Of a DNA stretch of 8,061 nt, positions 1 to 5,980 are shown in pieces. Origin of the DNA: Phycisphaerae bacterium (GTDB lineage: Bacteria > Planctomycetota > Phycisphaerae > Sedimentisphaerales > SM23-30). The position numbers were made by a program, and so were the translations under genes. Every line of letters begins with the position of its first letter. Position 1 is the stretch's first letter. Under the pieces are notes generated by a model. The model worked only from the letters and a program-made list of their open reading frames with translations, was not told where the DNA came from and made no database searches. The stretch is taken from the NCBI GenBank assembly GCA_021736565.1, contig JAIPFO010000164.1, positions 1 through 8,061 on the forward strand, read 5' to 3'.

Positions 1-1
1 A

Positions 2-430
2 ACGTCCTGGCGTAGTCGTCATGAACCCGTTCGAGATTGCACTCGATGCCATGTTGATGGAATGCGATGGGATCGCAAGCAGTTTAAACGCCCCTTGCCA
101 CAATTGTGCTATGAGTGCCACACCAATTACGGTCTTGCAACAGGTCACCTCCATGGCCCTGTTGCGGTAGGCGCTTGTTTATATTGCCACGAACCGCATC
201 AGAGCAAATATCCAAATCTCCTGAGAGTTCAACCCCCCCAGCTCTGCTATCAGTGTCATCAGGAAAGTGATATTCTTTCATTAGCCTCTCATCAGAAGAT
301 TGATCCCACCCGGTGCAACACGTGCCATGATCCCCATATCAGCCCGCTTCGAAAATTATTAAAAATCCACGCTGACGATGCTAAACCGGTGAATTCCTCT
401 TCTCCAGATAAACTGGAGGGCTCGCAGTGA
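2..430 (+). CDS. Multiheme c-type cytochrome, doubled-CXXCH type (5' end outside window)
   Basis: This is the C-terminal part of an exported cytochrome that binds several covalent haems, presumably for electron transfer in the periplasm or at the outer membrane. The reading frame is open from the window edge, so the Met codon at 62 is not the start: another haem motif, CTRCH, lies upstream of it at 38-52. Counting from the first visible codon, the CXXCH cysteines fall at residues 13, 36, 59, 82 and 105, exactly 23 residues apart. Motifs are CTRCH, CYECH, CLYCH, CYQCH and CNTCH. Two are followed by xPH (CHEPH, CHDPH), typical of the doubled-CXXCH cytochrome family. Several extra His residues could serve as distal ligands. 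The last 20 residues are polar and haem-free. The stop codon overlaps the next gene by 4 bp, implying one operon with the beta-barrel gene. Signal peptide and total haem count cannot be seen. The family is clear; the exact role is inferred. Confidence 0.9.
   Translation, partial: TSWRSRHEPVRDCTRCHVDGMRWDRKQFKRPLPQLCYECHTNYGLATGHLHGPVAVGACLYCHEPHQSKYPNLLRVQPPQLCYQCHQESDILSLASHQKIDPTRCNTCHDPHISPLRKLLKIHADDAKPVNSSSPDKLEGSQ
415..420 (+). promoter_or_regulatory. Shine-Dalgarno site deciding a GTG start
   Basis: GGAGGG lies 6 nt before the GTG at 427, ideal spacing. The first in-frame ATG, at 442, would be 21 nt away. This favours the GTG, whose last three bases are shared with the upstream stop codon (GTGA overlap). 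Confidence 0.65.
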
Positions 431-2445
431 TCCTTCTAAACATGTATCCATTTCGACGAAAACCGAACAGAAGACCACGGCGGCTCATCATGGTCCTCCT
501 GGCAACGATAAGCCTGGCCGGTTGCACCGTCCAGGTGCAGGACCGCTCTCGGCCCCTGGTCGAAACCAATGGGGTCGACTCGGAGTTGGAATTGATGATG
601 AATCAATACACCGACAAAAACAAGCGTGGTTCGGAATCTCATACCTCTGAAACAACTATATTCCAGGAAGAGCTACGACTGAGCACCAAGGGAAATGTTT
701 ATCATCCCAACTTAATGAAATTTCTGGGAACTGTCGGACTTGGCCTCACTCAGCAGAGGTACGATACCATGAACCAATCCTTTTCCAGTAATGGCACTCT
801 GACTCACTATGGTCTGAACATGAACTTTTTGCCCCTGAAACCCTATCCTTTTGGTATTGGCATGACCCAGACCGAGGACCTGGTCTCTCGGAAATTCCAA
901 AGTGCCCTGCGAGTTAAAAACACCACGACATCATTTAACACTCTTTTGCGTGTTCCAGATTGGCCGATGAGTATTGACTGGGTCCAACATAAAATCTCAC
1001 AAAACTCAGACTTTACCAATAGCGCCGACCGCTATACCCGGGATTCTGACCGATTCAGCTATAATCTGAATCATGATTTTAGCGACCAGTCTCATTTACT
1101 TTTTCGGTTCGACTGGGACAAAACCTCACAGTCAGGCGCAAACAATTTGAACGACATAGATAGCAAGCGTTTTTTGTTGACCCATGAACAACTGTTTGGT
1201 ACCAGCGACCAGCACCGCCTCTATTCGGAATTGACCTTTCTGGATAAAACCCAGTTTACGGATACAAAGAGTGTGGATTGGAGCGAAAACCTGACAATAG
1301 CCCATAAGGATAATTTTAATACATTTTATACGATGAGCTATAACGGCGTAAAAGTCGGGAACATCCAAAATGATTCGATCGGTGGCACAATGGGGTTTAA
1401 CCACCAACTCTACAGCAGTTTGACGACCAGTGCAAATGTATCGGGGCGTCGTACGAAATTCGGCAGCGCCGGCCAGGCCGACCAGTTGGGTTCCCGGATT
1501 AATCTTAACTATCGCAAGACCAATCCTTTGGGGGTATTGACCGGTTTATATTCCCTCTCAAGACATAATGATCAGAATGACAATGTTGCAGGAATCGCAA
1601 CGGTTATTGATGAACGTCATGAATTCAATGATCCCTTTGCTATTGTTCTGGATAAGAAAAACATTGAAATGAACTCGATTATTGTAACGGACAGTTCTGG
1701 AATGGATGTCTATACCAGAAATGATGATTATACCATCAATCAGGTGGGAAACCAGTTGGAGCTGGTCATGACTCCACTGGGCATGGAATTACCGAATATT
1801 ACTGATGGGCAAACCATTCTGGTCAGCTATACCTATCAAGTGGCGGCCTCGGAGAAAACACAAACGAATCGGCAGGAATTCCGTCTCGCCCAGAATTTTG
1901 AAAATGGTTTATCCATTTATTACATACAAAAACGACTCGATGAAGAGTTGGATTCCATTTTCAGAAACTACGATATACCGATCGATCACATTACTCATTC
2001 GTATGGGTCGACTTTTAGACGGGGTGGTTTAACGTTATCTGCTGAATATTCCGACCATCAATCCGAATTAAGCCCGATGGAAAGTACGGACCTGAACGGC
2101 AGTTATTCCTGGCGATTATCCCGTTATTCCTCAATGTCTGTCGATGTTTCTCAAAGTTGGGTTGATGTTGGTGGGATCAATCCACATGACCGGTCTCTTT
2201 TTACAACGGGAGGAAGTTTCAGGAGCTTAATAACCAGGCGGTTGCGATTTAATGCCAGCAGTCAATGGCGAGACCAGCAAGACAGCACAGCCGGGCCGAC
2301 CGAAGGTATCCGTTTCGACTCAGAGCTGATTTGGAAATATCGTAACGTCACGGCCAAAACAGGCTGGGAACTGAATATTCTTGACCGAAATAAACAGGAA
2401 ACCACCCACACAAACCTATTTTTGCGAGTTATAAGAGAATTTTGA
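427..2445 (+). CDS. Predicted outer-membrane beta-barrel (porin-like) with lipobox, conduit candidate
   Basis: Probable outer-membrane channel protein of 672 residues; no family is recognised with certainty. The N-terminus is very basic (RRKPNRRPRR), then a hydrophobic segment at about 20-32 ends in LAGC, a lipobox with Cys33 as the predicted lipidated residue. Much of the mature chain alternates hydrophobic and polar residues, with many Tyr, Trp, Asn, Ser and Thr, as in beta-strands of a barrel. It ends LFLRVIREF, with a terminal Phe and alternating hydrophobics like the signal read by the BAM complex. Residues of about 395-474 look different: a compact segment with a DYTI motif closing in VSYTY, resembling a soluble beta-sandwich inserted between strands. 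There are no CXXCH motifs. Lying between cytochrome genes, it could be the porin that sheathes a multiheme cytochrome, as in porin-cytochrome conduits. That role is inferred from context. A structural or assembly lipoprotein is the alternative. Start choice rests on the GGAGGG site; ATG 442 would keep the same lipobox. Confidence 0.75.
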   Translation: MILLNMYPFRRKPNRRPRRLIMVLLATISLAGCTVQVQDRSRPLVETNGVDSELELMMNQYTDKNKRGSESHTSETTIFQEELRLSTKGNVYHPNLMKFLGTVGLGLTQQRYDTMNQSFSSNGTLTHYGLNMNFLPLKPYPFGIGMTQTEDLVSRKFQSALRVKNTTTSFNTLLRVPDWPMSIDWVQHKISQNSDFTNSADRYTRDSDRFSYNLNHDFSDQSHLLFRFDWDKTSQSGANNLNDIDSKRFLLTHEQLFGTSDQHRLYSELTFLDKTQFTDTKSVDWSENLTIAHKDNFNTFYTMSYNGVKVGNIQNDSIGGTMGFNHQLYSSLTTSANVSGRRTKFGSAGQADQLGSRINLNYRKTNPLGVLTGLYSLSRHNDQNDNVAGIATVIDERHEFNDPFAIVLDKKNIEMNSIIVTDSSGMDVYTRNDDYTINQVGNQLELVMTPLGMELPNITDGQTILVSYTYQVAASEKTQTNRQEFRLAQNFENGLSIYYIQKRLDEELDSIFRNYDIPIDHITHSYGSTFRRGGLTLSAEYSDHQSELSPMESTDLNGSYSWRLSRYSSMSVDVSQSWVDVGGINPHDRSLFTTGGSFRSLITRRLRFNASSQWRDQQDSTAGPTEGIRFDSELIWKYRNVTAKTGWELNILDRNKQETTHTNLFLRVIREF

Positions 2446-2494
2446 CGCCGGTGTCGTCAGTTTATTTGGAACCCATTTTTCACACCTGAATGGC

Positions 2495-2515
2495 TGATTC
2501 GCCTTTGGCGGATCA
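2495..2515 (+). other. Hairpin in the gap between the barrel and NHL genes
   Basis: An inverted repeat with 9-nt arms (TGATTCGCC and GGCGGATCA), a TTT loop and one G-U pair. No run of T follows, so it is not a standard intrinsic terminator. It could mark an mRNA processing or stability boundary. The rest of the 2446-2582 gap holds a weaker stem at 2443-2459 just at the barrel stop codon, and the promoter-like boxes listed separately. Confidence 0.35.
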
Positions 2516-2537
2516 ACTTATGACGTGGGAATCCATT

Positions 2538-2566
2538 TTGATTTTCATGCCAGAATATGATATAGT
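2538..2566 (+). promoter_or_regulatory. Candidate sigma70-type promoter before the NHL lipoprotein gene
   Basis: TTGATT (2538-2543), a 17-bp spacer and TATAGT (2561-2566), with TG one base upstream of the -10 box (an extended -10). Predicted transcription would start near 2573, only about 10 nt before the ATG at 2583. If real, the message is almost leaderless and the weak ACAGG site at 2568-2572 may be lost. It could let the NHL-cytochrome-ccmE genes be expressed separately from the upstream pair. Confidence 0.35.
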
Positions 2567-2582
2567 GACAGGTAACAAAACG

Positions 2583-3653
2583 ATGAACCTATTTTACAAA
2601 TACAAGTTAAACGATCTGCGGACGTTAAATATCCTGATTTCAGCCCTGACACTGGCGTTGTTGTGCGGTGGATGCGGTGGGAAACGAGGGGTATTATTTC
2701 CCGTAGTGACCCCGCCGGTTTTATGGCCTGAACCTCCTGAATCCCCGCATGTGCAATACATTGGCCAATTGACCAGCCAGGACGACCTTAAAAAAGAGGT
2801 CTCACCTCTGGAAGGACTCAAACGAACCCTGTTCGGCAGGGATGACATTGGTGTCATCGTTGGCCCCTATGCCCTTGCAGTTGACGGCCAACAGCGACTA
2901 TTTGTTTCCGACACACACGGATCTGTGATCCATTGTATGAATCTCGACAATCGTGAATATCACCAGTTCTCACAGATGGATTCCGGTGAAAAGTTAAAAA
3001 TGCCGATTGGGCTGACCATTATTGACAAAAACGTATATGTCGCCGATAGTATCCTAAAAAAAATTGTGGTTTTTGACCCCCAGGGGAACTTTAAATTTTC
3101 TTTTGGCGATAAGGAGTTGAGAAGGCCGTCTGGCATTGCCTATAATCCTTATCAGCAACGACTATATGTTGCGGACTCTGTATTGCATGTAGTAATGATA
3201 TTTGACAAAAATGGAAAAAAGATCAACCAGTTTGGCCAACATGGAAAGGGCAATGGGCATTTTAATTTCCCCACCCACTTATGGACAGACCCTTCAGGAA
3301 CGCTTTATGTCAGCGACACGCTTAACTACCGTATCCAGATATTCCAACCGGATGGGAAATTTCTCTTCAAATTCGGCCTTCAGGGTGATCGCCCGGGGAA
3401 TTTTGCGCACCCCAGCGGTTTGGCTACCGATACGTCCGGTAATATTTATGTGTGTGACCGGCAATACGAAAATATTCAAGTTTTTGACCCGAAAGGCCAG
3501 ATCCTGATGGCTCTTGGCGGCGAGGGCCATGGCCCCGGAAAATTCTGGTTGCCCGGCGGTCTCTTTATTGACGACAACAACCGTATGTACATCGCCGATT
3601 CCTATAACAACCGAGTTCAGGTTTTCCAGCTTTTGGAGGTTGAAAAGCCATGA
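2583..3653 (+). CDS. NHL-repeat six-bladed beta-propeller lipoprotein
   Basis: A 356-residue lipoprotein whose body is an NHL beta-propeller, a fold that usually binds proteins or ligands rather than catalysing a reaction. A hydrophobic signal ends in LLCGGC, with Cys31 the likely lipidated residue. A proline-rich linker at 47-63 (LWPEPP...HVQYIGQL) is typical of bacterial NHL lipoproteins. Six blades follow at about 94-120, 139-175, 180-218, 225-265, 272-312 and 319-352, each with a YVADS-like signature (FVSDT, YVADS, YVADS, YVSDT, YVCDR, YIADS). The frame is open further upstream (ATGs at 2490 and 2547), but those starts would put a polar, non-signal-like extension before the signal peptide, so 2583 is preferred; its ribosome site is weak. 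The stop overlaps the next cytochrome's start (ATGA). Genes of this type recur next to multiheme cytochromes in deltaproteobacterial electron-conduit loci, so a scaffold or docking role at the outer membrane is plausible but unproven. Confidence 0.88.
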   Translation: MNLFYKYKLNDLRTLNILISALTLALLCGGCGGKRGVLFPVVTPPVLWPEPPESPHVQYIGQLTSQDDLKKEVSPLEGLKRTLFGRDDIGVIVGPYALAVDGQQRLFVSDTHGSVIHCMNLDNREYHQFSQMDSGEKLKMPIGLTIIDKNVYVADSILKKIVVFDPQGNFKFSFGDKELRRPSGIAYNPYQQRLYVADSVLHVVMIFDKNGKKINQFGQHGKGNGHFNFPTHLWTDPSGTLYVSDTLNYRIQIFQPDGKFLFKFGLQGDRPGNFAHPSGLATDTSGNIYVCDRQYENIQVFDPKGQILMALGGEGHGPGKFWLPGGLFIDDNNRMYIADSYNNRVQVFQLLEVEKP

Positions 3654-5359
3654 GTATGAGATACAATTTATTCTATACCCTGCGACTAGTCACATTGGCC
3701 CACTTGTTATCCCTGGGGGCATGGGGGGATATTGTGGGGACCGCTCATGACCTGTCAATTGGCAAAGACGGTACCAACGCCTGCAATTACTGTCATACGC
3801 CTCATGGTGCTTTGCCCAATACGCCCTTGTGGAACCATAAGCTTTCCGATAAGGTTTATAACATTTATGCAAGTTCCTCACTGGATGCGAACGTCGGGCA
3901 GCCAACCGGCTCCAGCAAACTCTGCCTGAGTTGCCATGATGGCACCGTGGCATTAACAGACCAGGTTCGGGGAGGAACCGGCACCTCCATGATGCCGGCG
4001 GGGCCGGGTCATCTGGGCACCGACCTTTCCGATGACCACCCCATCAGTTTTACCTATTCCAAAGAATTAACGGATGAAGACCCTCAAATTCACCCGGTGG
4101 AATCTCTGCCCAAAATTTTCAGATTTGACCGCTTCGGTGAACTCCAATGTGTCACCTGCCATAACCCTCACAATAATACCTTTGGCAAATTCATGGTCAT
4201 GTCCAATACCAAATCCCTTTTATGTCTGCAATGCCACAATCTGAGCGGCTGGTCCGCGTCGATTCATGAGAGCTCAAATGTACTGACCGAAAACGTGGAT
4301 GATGATTATTTGCTCACAACCCCCTATGCGACCGTTTCAGAGAATGGCTGTCTATCCTGTCATCGTCCTCACTCGGCCGGAGGCGCCGAACGGTTATTAC
4401 ATTTTGCAAAAGAAGAGGATAACTGCCTGAGTTGTCACAATGGCAAAGTGGCGAAAACTAATTTCAACGAACGCCTTGACAAGCTCAGTGGCCATTTTGT
4501 CCAGAATTATGAGGGCATTCACGACATCAGAGAGCAGATCGATTCAGCGGAATTGCATGTCGAATGTGTCGATTGTCATAATCCCCATGCCGTCACCCAG
4601 AAAGCTCATCAGCAAAGTCGAACGATTGGAACGATGAAAATGGTCTCGGGCATCTCCTCGGAGGGCACGCCTGTCACTCAGGCGACTTTTGAATACGAAG
4701 TGTGCTTCAAATGCCATGGCCAAAACCCCAACCGTGTCGACTCGGTGATTACCCGCCAGATCACACAGACCAATACAATTATGGAATTCGACCCGTCGAA
4801 CCCATCCCACCATGCGGTGATCATTCAGGGAAAGAACCCTGATGTCCCCAGCTTAAAAGCCGGTATGGACCGAACGACCGTCATTACCTGCACGGATTGC
4901 CATTCAGCGGAACAGGCCTCCTCGACCAGGGGGCCTCATACTTCAAAATTTGCGCCCTTGCTTGCTTATCGTTACGACACCGGCGACGCCGTGCCTGAGA
5001 GTGAATTGGCATTCGCCCTGTGTTATCAATGTCACGATCGGGAAAGTATTTTGAATAATGAAAGTTTTGCAGGGCATGAAGACCACATCAAAAAGAACGT
5101 CTCCTGCTCCGTATGCCACGACCCCCACGGGGTCAACTCGGCCCAGGGCAATAGCCTCAACAACAGCCATCTGATCAATTTTGACACATCCATTGTGTTT
5201 CCCGTTGAGGTTAATGGCATGGAACAGTTAATGTTTGAAGATGAAGGGAAGTTCCAGGGACGTTGCTTCCTCGAATGTCACAATATAAAACATTTACCCA
5301 AGTCTTATAAACCGAAAGGTTCGGGTAAGCCATTTAATACAGGAGAACGATCGAGATGA
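3650..5359 (+). CDS. Exported multiheme cytochrome c, 11 CXXCH plus one CX3CH site
   Basis: A 569-residue electron-transfer protein with up to twelve covalent haems. A signal peptide spans about 1-26 (hydrophobic 11-24, likely cleavage after AWG), with no lipobox, so it is released to the periplasm or exported further. CXXCH cysteines begin at residues 45, 92, 167, 192, 234, 259, 306, 352, 414, 458 and 486. Six of these have the CHxPH form (49, 171, 238, 310, 490) or the CLSCHDGTV form (92) known from large cytochromes of metal-reducing deltaproteobacteria. The last site is CFLECH at 539-544, a CX3CH motif with one extra residue. Haem sites come partly in pairs 25 residues apart (167/192, 234/259), with a long haem-poor stretch at 97-166 containing DHPISF. 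Start 3650 is set by GGAGGT at 3635-3640; an ATG two codons on is less well spaced. The gene overlaps both neighbours by 4 bp, so it is translationally coupled to the NHL gene and to ccmE. Whether it sits inside the barrel or outside the cell cannot be told. Confidence 0.92.
   Translation: MSMRYNLFYTLRLVTLAHLLSLGAWGDIVGTAHDLSIGKDGTNACNYCHTPHGALPNTPLWNHKLSDKVYNIYASSSLDANVGQPTGSSKLCLSCHDGTVALTDQVRGGTGTSMMPAGPGHLGTDLSDDHPISFTYSKELTDEDPQIHPVESLPKIFRFDRFGELQCVTCHNPHNNTFGKFMVMSNTKSLLCLQCHNLSGWSASIHESSNVLTENVDDDYLLTTPYATVSENGCLSCHRPHSAGGAERLLHFAKEEDNCLSCHNGKVAKTNFNERLDKLSGHFVQNYEGIHDIREQIDSAELHVECVDCHNPHAVTQKAHQQSRTIGTMKMVSGISSEGTPVTQATFEYEVCFKCHGQNPNRVDSVITRQITQTNTIMEFDPSNPSHHAVIIQGKNPDVPSLKAGMDRTTVITCTDCHSAEQASSTRGPHTSKFAPLLAYRYDTGDAVPESELAFALCYQCHDRESILNNESFAGHEDHIKKNVSCSVCHDPHGVNSAQGNSLNNSHLINFDTSIVFPVEVNGMEQLMFEDEGKFQGRCFLECHNIKHLPKSYKPKGSGKPFNTGERSR
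5264..5281 (+). other. CX3CH non-canonical haem attachment motif
   Basis: Codons for Cys-Phe-Leu-Glu-Cys-His at residues 539-544 of the multiheme cytochrome. The reading frame is intact on both sides and the gene ends normally 75 bp later, so the extra residue is not a frameshift artefact. The Cys-Cys-His order suggests a haem is still attached, but this is not shown by sequence alone. Confidence 0.7.
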
Positions 5360-5784
5360 ACGGAATGAATTTTATTAAGTTAATAATTGGTGTTTTTGTC
5401 ATTGGCGGTGGAATGAGCTTCCTGGTCTATAATGCCATGAGTTCGTCCTGGGCCTATGATATTTCAGTCGATGATTTTGTCACCAAGGACACTGCACGTT
5501 CCCATACCGCCAGGGTCGGAGGTGTTGTTGCAGCCGGAAGCATTGAAAATGACCTCGAAAATGTAAAGGTCTCCTTTAAGCTTAAAGGTCAGACCTCCGA
5601 GCTGGATGTGATCTATTCCGGGGTGCTGCCGGATAATTTCCAAGAGAATCGTGAAGTTCTCGCCGAAGGAAGCCTGGACACCGATGGTATCTTTCAAGCC
5701 AATAAGGTTATTACGAAATGTGAATCAAAATATCAGGCCAAAGTCCGCGAGGGTGACAGTTCAAAAGATTCAGTCACCAATTAG
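5356..5784 (+). CDS. ccmE: Cytochrome c maturation haem chaperone CcmE, Cys-type (CXXXY)
   Basis: CcmE is a membrane-anchored periplasmic protein that takes haem from the CcmABCD release complex, holds it covalently and passes it to CcmF for attachment to apocytochromes. This 142-residue protein has one N-terminal membrane anchor (about 6-25) and the family's beta-barrel (OB-fold) domain. Recognisable family motifs are ARVGGVVAAGSI (52-63), YSGVLPDNF (87-95), LAEGSL (102-107) and GIFQANKVITK (111-121). The haem-binding motif, HXXXY in most bacteria, reads CESKY here (Cys122, Tyr126; Cys codon at 5719-5721). Cys-type CcmE is established for archaea and Desulfovibrio (called System I*), where CcmG and CcmH are absent. 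Start: ATG overlapping the upstream stop (ATGA), with AGGAGA at 5341-5346. The coupling to a multiheme cytochrome gene is notable. The identification is firm; the chemistry of the Cys form here is inferred from the family. Confidence 0.93.
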   Translation: MNGMNFIKLIIGVFVIGGGMSFLVYNAMSSSWAYDISVDDFVTKDTARSHTARVGGVVAAGSIENDLENVKVSFKLKGQTSELDVIYSGVLPDNFQENREVLAEGSLDTDGIFQANKVITKCESKYQAKVREGDSSKDSVTN

Positions 5785-5815
5785 GGGGAAACGAACCCCG
5801 TTGCCTGTAATTGAA

Positions 5816-5845
5816 TTGCCTTTCATCGCTCGGGGTGTCTATAAT
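5816..5845 (+). promoter_or_regulatory. Candidate sigma70-type promoter upstream of ccmF
   Basis: TTGCCT (5816-5821), an 18-bp spacer and a perfect TATAAT (5840-5845), predicting a start near 5852 and a leader of about 130 nt before ccmF. A second weaker pair, TTGACG (5852-5857) with CATAGT (5874-5879) at 16 bp, lies just downstream. Neither is proven; AT-rich gaps produce such matches by chance. Confidence 0.4.
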
Positions 5846-5927
5846 CTCAAATTGACGAAATAGACGCCCTTGCCATAGTATTACAGGGCACTGTTTTCTG
5901 CATCTTAAAGTCTGATATCGCATACGA

Positions 5928-5939
5928 AAAAGTACTTTT
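5928..5939. promoter_or_regulatory. 12-bp perfect palindrome, possible operator
   Basis: AAAAGTACTTTT, a perfect palindrome 41 bp before the ccmF start codon and downstream of the promoter-like boxes. It could be a protein-binding site, but a short A/T-rich palindrome may be chance and no known regulator consensus is recognised. Confidence 0.25.
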
Positions 5940-5980
5940 AATGTAATAAAAAAATAGCCTCTTTTGGAGAACATTTATAT

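Larger units (their letters stand above)
5785..5980 (+). other. 196-bp noncoding gap between ccmE and ccmF
   Basis: No convincing gene is present. Besides the promoter-like boxes it contains ACCCCG (5795-5800) complementary to CGGGGT (5831-5836). The same C-run could instead pair with GGGG at 5785-5788, so two folds exclude each other. A 5-bp stem GCCCT/AGGGC (5866-5870 with 5885-5889) is followed by a short T-run and would be at best a weak terminator. The 3' part is very A/T-rich. The ccmF ribosome site is GGAGA at 5966-5970, 10 nt before the ATG. Confidence 0.5.

Noticed and set aside
62..64. ATG at 62 as the start of the first cytochrome
   Set aside because: The frame is open to the window edge and contains another CXXCH (38-52) on the same 23-residue spacing, so the gene begins outside the window.
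38..328. 69-bp periodicity as a DNA repeat array or CRISPR
   Set aside because: The period is in the protein's haem motifs; the DNA between them is not repeated, and there are no conserved repeats with unique spacers.
2443..2459. Stem TGACG/CGTCA at the barrel stop codon as a terminator
   Set aside because: Only five base pairs before a mismatch, and the following GTTTATTTGG is not a proper T-run.
2490..2582. ATGs at 2490 and 2547 as starts of the NHL protein
   Set aside because: They would put a non-signal-like extension ahead of a good lipoprotein signal, lack ribosome sites, and the first lies on the hairpin; 2583 is the better start.
5866..5897. GCCCT/AGGGC stem followed by TTTT as an intrinsic terminator after ccmE
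   Set aside because: A 5-bp stem with a 14-nt loop and an interrupted T-run is too weak to call.
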